From NCBI GenBank assembly GCA_025403435.1, contig JAJQZP010000444.1, positions 1-64,000 of the forward strand: a stretch of 64,000 nucleotides of DNA, in the 5' to 3' direction. How positions within the stretch are numbered: position 1 is the first letter of the stretch; each line of letters starts with the position of its first letter. The notes under the pieces were generated by a model. That model was not told where the DNA came from and made no database searches. It saw only the letters and a list, made by a program, of their open reading frames with translations. Source of the DNA: Artocarpus heterophyllus. Lineage: Eukaryota; Streptophyta; Magnoliopsida; Rosales; Moraceae. The position numbers and the translations under genes are program-made. This document shows positions 23,416 to 34,301 of the stretch, piece after piece.

Positions 23416-24738
23416 TTCATACAACATGCAAAATAAGTCCAGCAATGAGGATATAAAATCGCCCCCAAAAAAAAAAAAAAAACGAGCAACACCTTCCTTC
23501 TGCTAACTTTAATTAGAGGTTATAAAGAAAAGTTGGAAAATATTACAAGTACTACTAATTACTTACTACCGAAAATATAGAAGAATTTGAACCTTTCTTT
23601 GAAACTTTGGGGCGACCTTTCCTTTCGACTACTTAACGGATACACATGAATTACAACATCTCAAATGCACTAATTCCATATTAAATGCAATCTCTAAATT
23701 TATTCTTTAAAATAATTCTGTAACACCATCAAGTCGAGCCCATATATACAATTCATGTCTGCAAAGTTCCATGTTCACTGACTTTGCTATATTTCTTCTG
23801 CTGTTACCTATAGATATGATACAAGTTGATACTAAGAAACTATAAAGCTTAGTGAATAGAGCTCACAAAATGGGTTGACCGGGGATCCACCTCATTGGTC
23901 CATTGTTTGACCTGGGCCGGTTCGAACCACATAGACTGAGGTTGGGCCATTCCAGTCCAAGCCCTTTGGCCTAGGTCTTCAAGCCATGGACTGGATATAA
24001 ATTTTTTTTTAATGCATATATTTTTATATAAAAATCGGGCTCCAGGCGACGTCTTGTTAGGTCTCTTCTCTTTTTTGGGCCAGCCCAGTTTTCCATTTGG
24101 CCCACCTGTGTCAAGTTAAACAACCTGGATTGGCACCCCTATGGTGAGTAGGGAAATCTGTCTCACAAACTCAGAATTACAATCAATAAAAATCATAGAC
24201 AAATCATTGTGCAAATGTGATTGTAATGCAAGCTTGCTTCTTTTGTTTTATTTCATTATTGTTCTCTTCTTTTCTTTTCTACTTTATCACCATCTTAATC
24301 TCTAAATGCCTTGCTTAAAACTAGCTCAAAGTTCCATTGTGATCCTAGCTTTATGCTCTTTGTGGTCGTGAGTCGGGCATAAACTGTAGGGATTTTTGTA
24401 TCCTAGGGTTCTCTACGTTTACTTTAACAGCTTTAAAAGATCAAGTATCCTTTATCAGTAGAAAAAAGAATTGCAACTCATATGTTCTTTAAATATGCAA
24501 TCTATTTATGCATACACATGTTGAGAAGACATGACTCATGATACAAGAATATTCTTACCAGCTTTACGTTAACCACAAGCAAATATTCCACAACCACCAA
24601 AAGGTTACTCTTCTGACAATATTGTCTTATTTATTCTTTGACATGATATTAATATTTCCATTTACAAGGAAAGTATTATTTGGTGCAGGCAAGTTATCTG
24701 CAAATGAAACCAATTCAAAAAATTATAAAGGTAAAAAA
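23416..24738. other. Intergenic spacer between solo LTR and Copia 2
   Basis: AT-rich sequence with an A run at 23465-23480. No coding sequence is convincing: the frame at 24538-24756 shows no domain and runs into the LTR. It contains one possible degenerate hAT-type remnant (see 23860-24141). Confidence 0.4.
23860..24141. mobile_element. Possible degenerate non-autonomous hAT-like element
   Basis: The right edge GGATTGGCACCCCTA (ending 24141) is the inverse of TAGGGGTGCC, a common plant hAT terminus. The interior is rich in GGGCC and GGCCC words (GACCTGGGCCGG, TTGGGCCAGCCC) typical of such elements. The left end near 23855-23865 (TAGAGCTCACAAAATGGG) matches only weakly, and no clean 8-bp duplication is found, so this is a tentative call. 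Confidence 0.3.
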
Positions 24739-25304
24739 TGTTGGCACAAAATATGAAAAACAGCGAAAAGAATGGAACATTGATAAAAAATTTTGTTCAT
24801 AGGGTATAACTATATAATTTTAATTAATAATAGAAAGGTTTGAGAATTTTTACAAACCTTTTGAAGACTATCAGGGTATTATAGCTTTCCTTTTTGACAC
24901 CACGATCTTCCAAGCCGGGCCACCACACCAATAAAAAAACAAGTGAGTGTCAAACTACAATAATAAATTAACCTCACACTTTCTGGATGTGCTATGTACT
25001 CAACACATGAGATAGCAAACCTTTTTTTTAGAGAAAGAACTCTTAGTTTTTCTCTCTGAGTATTTTGTAAAAGTTACGTGAAAAGATTGATTGAGATAAC
25101 TGTTATCTCTATCTTTTTATATCTTAGCAGTTAGTTATTTTTCAATTAATTTTAATTTATTTTAAATTTAAAATAACCACTCTATCAGATATATAGAGAA
25201 AAAGATACACTCTACGATCCTTATTCCTTTACTCTTTTAATTTTAATTTGAATGTATATATATAACTGTACGTTTAGAAATAATAAAATCATATTGATTC
25301 TTTA

Positions 25305-25346
<42 letters not shown>

Positions 25347-26769
25347 CATTTAGGGAATCACGTTTAACGTGATTCTTTTTAACTTTTTTTTTTAAATTCA
25401 AAAAACGAATCACGTAAAACGTTTTCGTTTTTCATATATAATATATATATATATATATATTCTTATATGTTTAAAAAACAAAGCGTAAACTAACATGTTT
25501 ACATATATATTAATAATAAAATCTTATATATATATATATTAAAATTCAAAAAATAAATCTCATTTATTTAAAAATAGATTTTAAATATAATCAATTAATT
25601 AATTAACTAATGCTCAGTTAAATGTGATAACATTTATCATATTATATTATATGTCACAGAGAACTTTTTTTGTATCACATTAATATATTCAGTGTGAAAT
25701 AATTAATTCAGAATTCAATAATTTCAAATTAAATATGTATAATTCATTCTATGTATTAAATCTAATATAGTATCATAGAGGTGGTATTAGGGACCTATGG
25801 ACCTATAACCCAAGCTCTAATAAATTTGACAATTAATCAAACTCTTTAATTAATGTGCCAAATTTATTAGTTTTAGTGTTACTCCATTAAAACCTAAAAC
25901 TGACCCTTGAGATTATAGTAAAAATTACTCAAAAAAATTAGCGAGTAGTCCATTGATATAATTATTACACATAAGTCAGTCCTTTATAAATAGTTCATAA
26001 TAAAAGCTAGGTTCAATTTCTGTTTATCTCTCTTATTTCATATTTATTCTTGAGTTCTAATAATTCTCTAATAAACAGTTAATTCATAATATTATTATGA
26101 ACGAGCGCTTTACCGTTCAAACCTCGAATCATTACTCAAAAGAACTATTTTTCTAACTTTCATGAGGAAGGAATAGATTCCATATCTGTATAATATTATT
26201 CCCAGCCATTTATTACATTATGTTTCTAAGATGCTAAGTTATGATCTGTGTTTAGACAAATCTTACTATGCAAGTCAAACAACATAATGTCATAAATAGA
26301 AGTCTAATAAATACTCAGGATTAAAACTGTCAAATATATGATCATCATAGTGATAAATTCGAATACTCTATTTGTAATGGATGATTACTAAATATTCATA
26401 ATTTATCTGGTATAGTCCTATATAATCTCATTATATAAGGTGCCTCCAATCCAATGTCTCTACATTAATAACCCAGACAAGACTATTTCATTCCAAATGA
26501 GATTGGATCACACTTGTAATATTTAATTAAAAATCCCAAACTTTAGTTAATTATTATGGACTATTTAGATTATTATCTATAAATTTTATCCCTAAACATA
26601 TAACACTTATATGCTAAATTTTTAGTCACATAAATAATCATAGAATTTTCTTGATGTTTATAAAAGTATTCATAATACATATAAGCAACCAAAATAATTA
26701 TAAACGTCACTTTATTTATTTATTAACAATTTGTACAATTTCAATGCTTATAAGGCACCAATGCCAACA
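24739..26769 (-). repeat. Copia 2 3' LTR
   Basis: Ends TGTTGGCAC...CCAACA. It contains TA dinucleotide repeats (about 25311-25342 and 25438-25460), an inverted repeat GAATCACGTTTAACGTGATTC (about 25356-25376), and on the minus strand a GATATAAAAAGAT box (complement of 25111-25123). It aligns with 40689-42729. Confidence 0.9.
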
Positions 26770-29700
26770 ATCTTCCACTTGCCCTAAAGCATTTAAGACA
26801 TGTCTATTGGACCTAAGCCTTCATAATATCCCTCCAAACTCTTTGCAGGTAATGTCCTTGTCTGATTGAAAATCAAAATCAGTGTCTAGTAGGAATCAGA
26901 TTCTCACTAAAGTATACCAACTTATGTTTTCTCGTTCTCCTAAGATACTTGAGAATGTGTTTAATCGCTACCCAAAGATCTAATCCTGAGTTGAAATTTT
27001 GCATCAAATATTTGATAAGCACCTTATTGATGTATGATGCCTAGACAACGCTAACAGTTTGTTCTTGCGATTTCTTATGAGTTGGATTCCAAGAACATAA
27101 CCTGCCCCTACGAAATCTTTCATTTGGAGTTGGTTGGCATGCCATTCTTTACATTAGATAATATCCCTACATCAATCCCAATGAGTAGGATATCATCTAC
27201 ATAAAGAACTAAGAAGACCACCTTCTTGTCTTTGGTGTACTTGTATACACAAGTTCATCTACATTTTGATCAAAACCATAAGATTTGATCACCTCATCAA
27301 ATCTTAAGTTCCAAGATCTTAAAGCTTGCTTAAGTCCATAAATGGACCTTTACAACTTGCAAACTTTTTGCTCTTGACCTTTGACTACAAACCCTTCTGG
27401 TTGCACCATATAGATGCTTTTCTCAAGATAGCCATTCAAAAAAGGAAGTCTTGATATCCATTTTCTATATCTCATAATTAAGATATGCAACAATTGATCA
27501 AAGAATTCGAATGGATTTAAGCATAGCTATGGGCGAGAAAGTTTCTTTATAGTCAACTTCCCCTTGTAAGTATAACCCTTTGCCTCAAGCCTAGCTTTAA
27601 AAGTCTCAACTTTCCCATCTACTCATTTTTTCTTCTTGTAGATCCATTTACACCCTATCAGTTTTATCCCTTCAAGTAGATCTACAAGTTCCAATTTTTC
27701 CAAACTAAATTAGAGTACATGGACCCTATTACAAGGTTTATAGCCTCTAGCTATTACTCCTTTCTCAAAATCTTCCATTGCATGACGATATGTCAATGGA
27801 TCATCCTCACCATTATCAGAGATAGCAACATGTGCTTCTTCAATTTCCTTGTAGCGAGCAGGTGGTCTCACAACCCTCCCACTACATCGAGGTGGTATGA
27901 CATCCTGATCTGGAGATGTGGTCTCCTCATTTTGTCCTTTGACAACAGTTGTCGATTGTAGTTTGATCTGATCAGAAAGTAACTCTTCAAGTATAACTTT
28001 GCTATGAGGTTTATAGTTTGTCATATAATCATTCTCGAGAAAAGTAACATTTGTCGATACAAATACCTTCTTTTCTTGTGGACTATAAAATAAACCTCCC
28101 CTCGTTTCTTTTGGGTATCCTATAAACAAGCATACTTTAGAATGCGGTTTTAGCTTCTCAGTCTTTCCTTTCAGTGCATGTGCTGGACACCCCCATATAC
28201 AGATAGGTCGCATACTAGGTTTATGACCATTCCATAACTCTAAAGGTGTTTTTGGAAGAGACGTAGATGGATCCATGTTTAGAAGATATACTATAGTTTG
28301 TAGCGCATATCCCCAAAATGAAGTGGGTAATGATGACTAGCTGAGCATGGATCTCACCATATCAAGCGATGTTCGATTTCTTCTCTCGGCAACACCATTC
28401 TGTTGTGGTGTACCAGGTGCGGTGAGTTGTGATAGAATACCATGTTCTATGAAATAATCATTGGGCTCAACATCAAGGTATTCCCCTCCTTGATCAGATC
28501 AAAGAGTCTTCATTGACCTTCCTAATTGCTTTTTAGCTTTCGTTTAGAATTCTTTGAACTTTCTAAAAGTTTTAGATTTCCTTTGCATTAGGTACATGTA
28601 TCTAAACACCAAATAATCATCAATAAATGTTATGAAATATTCGTAACCACCACGTGCTTTTACATTCAATGGACCGCAGATGTCTGAATGTATTAGCTCC
28701 AATAGTTCCTTGGCCTTTTTGCCTTTTGCAGAGAAAGGCCTGTTAGTCATTTTACCTTCAAGACAAGATTCACAAATTGGCAGAGAAACTAACTTTTAGT
28801 TCCCTTAAAAGACCATCCTTTATTAGTCTGTTAATCCTATTAAGGTTAACATGACCTAATTTAAGGTGCCATAGGTATGTTTCATCATCAGAAGAAACCT
28901 TTTGCTTTTTGGGTTTTGGTTGTTCAACTTTGAACATTTCGATATTGAGCAGTGGTTTTTCATTGGGCCTTAAAGTGTAAAACCCACTTTCCAGATGCAC
29001 AAAACAAATATCCCAACCTTTTCTAGAAATATTAGCTTAATTACAATTAAAAGAAATGTTAAACATTTGTTCAAACAACCTAAAACAAAAATCAAATTTC
29101 TACAAAAACTAGAAATATAATAAACATTGTTCAATATTAAAAACCTATTTTTTAAAATAAAGTTTAACTACTCCTACTACTCTTGTTGAAACATACACTC
29201 CCATTCCCACTCTCATCATTTGTTCCTTGTCGGCAAGCTCCCTTAAAGAACTAAGCATCTGCAAAGAAGAACAAACATGATTAGTTGCTCAAACATAGTT
29301 AGTTGCTCTTGAATCAATTATCCAAGGTGAAGTATCATCTTCTAAACAAGCTTCTAAAATGAGTAAATCTGATTTACCATTGTTCTTCTTTTCTTTGAGC
29401 TCTTGAAGATACTTCTTCTAGTGCCCAACTACACCATAGTGGAAACATTTTCCTTTGGGCTTCTTTTGCTTTGAGCTCTTTTTGTTGTTGTTGCTTTTGT
29501 TCTTCTTAGGTTGCCCTTGATTCTTAGACTTACCATTTCCTTTTGATCTTTTCTTCCTCTTCCTATTCTTTCGAGTAGAAGAAGAAGGTTGAGCTTCTGC
29601 AACATTTGCCTCACCTTCTTTGGTCTTTTCTTTTGAAATAGACTCAAAGGTTTTGTAACTCGTTAAGCAACTCAGTCATGTTATAATTCATGAAATAGTT

Positions 29701-30212
29701 GTTCTTGAACTGAAGGAACGCAGGGGAAAGGGTTTCTAAAATCATCCTCACCTGAGTGGCTTCATCTATCACTACCCCGTTTACTTCGACCTCATGGAGA
29801 TAGTTAACCATGCTGAAAACATGTTCTCTGGCCGAGACCCTTGCCTTCATTTTTGCATTTATTACAGCCTTAACGGCTTCATGTCGTGCCTTTTTAGAAG
29901 GTTTGCTAAACATGTCTTGTAAAGACTGCATTGTCACATAAGCCGTCTCCATGCTTTTATGCTTTATCCTCAGCACGCTAGACATGCCAACCAAAGGAAA
30001 CAGTGGGCCTTGTTGTTTGCCTTGATCCGACGATCATATGCTTCTTGTACATTACGAGAGGCATTGGCAATAGGCGGTAGAGGACATTCCTCCATCATGA
30101 CAAACTTGTAATTCTCACAAATTAATACTATATTCATGTTACTCTTCCACTTGACAAAATTATCTCCGGTTAATTTTTTATTTGAGAGAACAGAGATAAT
30201 TGGATTAGACAT
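26770..30212 (-). pseudogene. Copia 2 gag-pol remains
   Basis: Minus-strand pieces in order: UBN2-type gag from MSNPIISVLSNKKLTGDNF (start 30212); a Lys-rich linker; zinc knuckle damaged to CFHYGVVGH with a following stop (near 29440); protease WIIDSRATN with Gly to Arg (near 29320); pre-integrase YLWHLKLGHVNLNR; integrase HSDICGP and FITFIDDY; TGA in place of the Arg of TLRSD (near 28500); integrase tail WGCPAHAL; RT with intact YVDDILL (near 27190). RNase H is almost wholly deleted: only about 90 bases separate the polypurine tract (from 26770, complement of ATCTTCCACTTGCCCT) from the DFQS-like point at about 26861, against about 470 in Copia 1. Many frameshifts and stops make it non-functional. 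Confidence 0.85.
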
Positions 30213-31510
30213 TGTTGTTGTAATCAATAAATAAATGACATAAATTAAATGGTTGTATAAACATCATAAATATATGTTTTGGAATTGTAAACGTGATGCA
30301 TGATGCGTATGAAAAACACAAAAAAAATTCAACTAATTCTATGATTATTCAATTTTAATAAATAAAGTGCCGCCGTAGGGTAGGTGAAATTATTTATTAA
30401 TTGAATTGAGACATTCTTAATTAATAAATATATTCAAAATATCTCATATTTTCTATATTTATTAATAACCTTTTATTTTTTTATCAAGATACAATTGACA
30501 AATTAATTATATCTTTATGAGTACAACCCACTATTTTAGATTTTAACAACTTAACTCAAAATTGTCGCCGTCGGGTAGGTCAATTTTTGAAATACATTAC
30601 AAAATCATATCTCTTAAAAGCCAACCTTGTTATTGATTTAAATGGACACCCTCTATAGAGAGGACGAAATTAAAGCGTTGCAAGACGCCACCTAAATCTC
30701 ACAGCGTTATGCTAATAGTGGAGACCGCATGTTATATTACCTTATCCCGCTTATTATTTTAAAAGGATGTGTTTTATCTTATAAAACATCCCATGTTTTA
30801 TAATTCTAGTAAATAAAAATAATTTTTTTAATTAATACATTATATTTTATGTTAATAGAATCTCATCTTATTTACACTTAAATAAATTACTAGATTTTCT
30901 AAATATCTAAATTTATTATGAATTGTTTAAGCTACCTAACATTAAACAATTTAAAATTAGATAACTTAGAATTAATGTAAATTTTACCAAATTTTAACTA
31001 TTAAAACTAAATTCACATTATTTTGTTGATTAATAAAGTAAATTAAAATTCTATAAAACCAACTCAATTAATTTTAATTTCATTAAATTAATTCTAACAT
31101 ATATTAAATCATATTATAAAAAACTTTTTAAAAATGAAATAATATGCAAGTGTATACATGTCATGTTATAATAACTATAAGTGGGCACCTTCCTAGATGA
31201 CATGTTATAATGCATGAACACGTTATCACAATCATCACATGAAAATAAAGCATGAAAACAAACAATGGATTTTTGACTGGGTCATTTTGTATAATTAAAA
31301 TTACAACCTATAAAAAAATAAAAAAACATACATGAGTCTTCTTGTAATTATACATATTTCCCAACTCTATTGAAGTAGACTTCACCAGGTGGTATACTGC
31401 ATTAAATACTGCTAGGTTACTTTTAAAATATTGGCCCACCATTAGCTCTCAAGCCGAGCAAAGGCGAAACCTCTTAGGCGGCCACTGCAAGGTTTTGGGA
31501 AACAAGTCTT
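30213..31510 (-). other. Copia 2 leader, gag-proximal part
   Basis: AT-rich untranslated leader upstream of gag. It shows two spaced words GCCGYAGGGTAGGT (near 30370) and GCCGTCGGGTAGGT (near 30567), which recall the spaced CTAGGGGAG words at the same place in Copia 1. No coding sequence is seen. It is interrupted at 31510 by Gypsy A and continues at 40143. Confidence 0.65.
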
Positions 31511-33137
31511 TGTAATGCCCCGAAATTTATTTAATGTTATCGTAATATAAATGATGAATTAGTGTGTCATAATTAATGTTTCAACATTAATTCGATTACT
31601 TGGCTGGATTTTGAATTTTTGGTTGTTTTGTTAATTTGATGAATTCAAATGATTTCATATTGTTTTAAAATGATGTTTTGAGTTTTAAAATACAACAATT
31701 TGTAAAATGTTAAAAATACTCCGTTTTAAAAAAACTGTGGGCGGCACATGGTTTTCGCACAGTAAAACCGCCCACCGATTATCTCTATTTATTCTCCTTC
31801 CTCTCCCTCTCTCATCACACTCTTTGCTCTCTCTTTCTCTCTCTCTCTCTTGATCTCTCTTGGCTCCTCTCTTCTCTCTCTACTTCTCTCTCAATATTTT
31901 GAAATAAATTCGAATCCAAGCTTTGGGTTAGCAAGGAGGAAGCTCGGGGATGTGATTTGGTAACCGAGAACACGGATTGAAGCTTCCATTCAAGGGAGTC
32001 CGACAAGCTGGCCAAGGCATGGAAAATTTTGTGATTTTTCACCCGTTTTCACTGTTTTGAACCTTGATTTAAATTCCAACCTTATAGAATGATTTTAAAG
32101 ATACAAATAGCACACTAGGACATCATGAAATGGTTTAGTAACATAGAATGTCTCAAACTAGATATTAATCGACTTAGTTTGTATCTAGGATCGTTCGTGG
32201 TTCCGCGGAGCTAACGTATAGCGGACCGAGATTATAGTGTGGGGCACCGACATGAGTATTGAGGTAGGACTTCTACCCCATTTCCTTGGTAGCCTAGTTT
32301 CAAAATGATTTGGCTTTGAAAAGGATTTCTATTAAAATGTTTTCAACGGTTGTTTGAAAATTAATTTATCGGTTATATTTTAATATACCGTAAACTGAAA
32401 TGAACTTCATAATGAATGTAAATGACAACACTCGGTAATTTGGTTTTGTATGATGATGATAACAAACATATAGGCATGATGCCATATCAGAGATCGGGTC
32501 ATGTAGCGATCGACCTTAGGGGTAGGTCCCGAAACCCAGCTGGGCCACTACGGTGGTGATGTTATTATGGTTTGCCTAGGAAAAGAAAATGATATTTCTG
32601 GTTGTCCTAGTAAACTGTTCCGGGTAAGAACGGTTTTACTCAAATTTATTTATTTATTTATGTTTTTTTTATAATTCCTGAGAAATGAAATGTTTCCTTA
32701 AATTAAATTATTTTATATAACATAGTCTTATTGAGCATTTCGCTCACGTTTTATTTGTTTTAAATTTTTCCCCCTCTTGGTGGTTTTTCATTTAGGTTTG
32801 GAGAGGACTCATCGGAAAGGACCCAGGAGCAATAGAGGGACTAGTAAATTTATTTGTATTATTTTAATCAAGGCATGTAAGATTTTAACTTTATTTGTAC
32901 TTGGACTGTGATTGTATTTATGATATTGTCAGTACCATGTGTGTGCACAAGTTGTGGGTTTGTAGAACCCATACTCGCTATGTTTATTCCTTAATATTAT
33001 TTATTCATGCAATGTTTTCCTTAAATTTTCACATTTTATATTAAACTCAAACCCTTAAACTCTTGATATTAATTAAATACTCCTTAAATTAATTTAATTA
33101 ATCTACCATGTCACCTCCCGTACTCCAGGGCGTGACA
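31511..33137 (+). repeat. Gypsy A 5' LTR, internally deleted
   Basis: Ends TGTAATGCCCCG...GGGCGTGACA. Compared with the 3' LTR it lacks about 500 bases at about 31994, exactly the part holding the CGGCAGGCCGA array. The TATA-like CTCTATTTATT at about 31780-31791 is followed by a CT-rich tract, the likely transcript start region. Confidence 0.95.
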
Positions 33138-33140
33138 GAA

Positions 33141-33152
33141 TGGTATCAGAGC
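33141..33152 (+). other. Primer-binding site, initiator tRNA-Met (Gypsy A)
   Basis: TGGTATCAGAGC lies three bases after the 5' LTR end. It is identical to the site at 62765-62776 of the sister element. Confidence 0.93.
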
Positions 33153-33242
33153 TCAAGGTTATGAACCTTGGGAATTGTGCACACATAGGTTTGACAATGA
33201 AATACCTCTGACAGTCTAAATTTTGTTTTCAGAAGTGAGAGA

Positions 33243-34290
33243 TTGGCACCTAGACGTCGTTCGACAGCTGATGCCGAGTTTGGAAACGATGAGGGTATGA
33301 TGAGGTCTATGTTTGTGGCTTTCCGGCAGATGGCAGCCAGGGCTAGACCAGAAGATTCTAATGTTGGTAGTCGGCATGCGTACCTTAAGGAATTTTGGCG
33401 TGCGTCTGTTTCGACTTTTGGTGGCAATGGGGATCCGCAGTTAGCATAGTATTGGCTGGATTCGGTTTTGAAGCATTTGGATACCCTTAGTGTGCCTGAG
33501 GAGTATCGTGTAGAGTTTGCTGCGTATAAGCTCGAGGGTGGCACTAACACTTGGTGGAAACAAGCTAAGCGTTTGGAGCGTGGTGGTGATATCAGTTGGG
33601 ATAGGTTCGAGGAGCTGTTCTATGATCGATATTTTCCGCAGGGGTATAAAGATTAGAAGGCAGCTGAGTTCTATAGGTTGCAGTAGGGTGATTTGTCAGT
33701 TCGGGAGTATGAGGCACGGTTTAATGAGTTGGCTAGGTTTGCTCCATCAGCGGTGGCATCAGAGCGTGAGAAGTGTATTAAGTTTCAAGAAGGGCTCAAG
33801 GCTCCTATTCGGCAATAGTTGGTTGCTCTACGGCTTAGGAGTTTCGGAGAGCTTGTGTTGTCGGCGATATCCGTAGAGAATGATTATGTGCAGTATTGTG
33901 AGGACCGAGCCAAGGCTTCAGGAGGACCATAGAGGAGCGGTAGGAAGAGCACCAGTAGTCATCTAGCTCCGGGGAAGGGCAAGCACGGTGACACAAAAAG
34001 TGGTAGCAACAGTTCGTCTGGTAGCGGGTGCATCAATCCCTATAGCTTCCATTGTCATTTCTATCAGCAGCCCGGACACAACAAGAGGAATTGCCCGATC
34101 AAGAGTGCCTGTCTTGGATCTCAGACTGGGGAGGATGCCAGTCGTCAGTCTCAGCCTTAGACCCTACCTCCGCCTCAGTAGTACCTGCAGTTGCAGTATC
34201 CCCAGTTCTCTCCTCAGCAGTTCTCATATCCTGCACGGGGGCAACAGCCGTAGCATTTTTAGCGCAGTGTCCCTCAGTATCGAGCGCCGA
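33243..34290 (+). pseudogene. Gypsy A gag, start codon lost and several stops
   Basis: The expected start is TTG GCA CCT AGA CGT at 33243; the sister copy has ATG GCA CCG AGA at 62868. A Retrotrans_gag domain follows (WWKQAKRLERGG, WDRFEELFYDRYFPQGYKD, EKCIKFQEGLKAPIRQ). A zinc-knuckle remnant CHFYQQPGHNKRNC (about 34045-34100) has its second Cys changed to Tyr. In-frame stops fall mainly at former Gln codons: near 33448, 33655, 33686 and 33818. It would have formed the particle shell of the element. Confidence 0.85.
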
Positions 34291-34301
34291 GTGAAGGTAG
34301 T

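Noticed and set aside
23920..23935. GGCCGGTTCGAACCAC resembling a Pol III B box, hence a possible SINE
   Set aside because: No A box at the right distance, no poly-A or tRNA-like head, and a hAT-type right end nearby is a better explanation.
24727..24738. AAAGG at 24727-24731 as the Copia 2 target duplication matching AAAGG at 42730-42734
   Set aside because: It is seven bases away from the LTR edge; a chance match in A-rich sequence cannot be excluded, so it is not claimed.
33141..33152. Possible tRNA fragment (TGGTATCAGAGC and its complements at 11849, 58566 and 62765)
   Set aside because: These are retroelement primer-binding sites directly next to LTR ends, not tRNA genes; no cloverleaf surrounds them.
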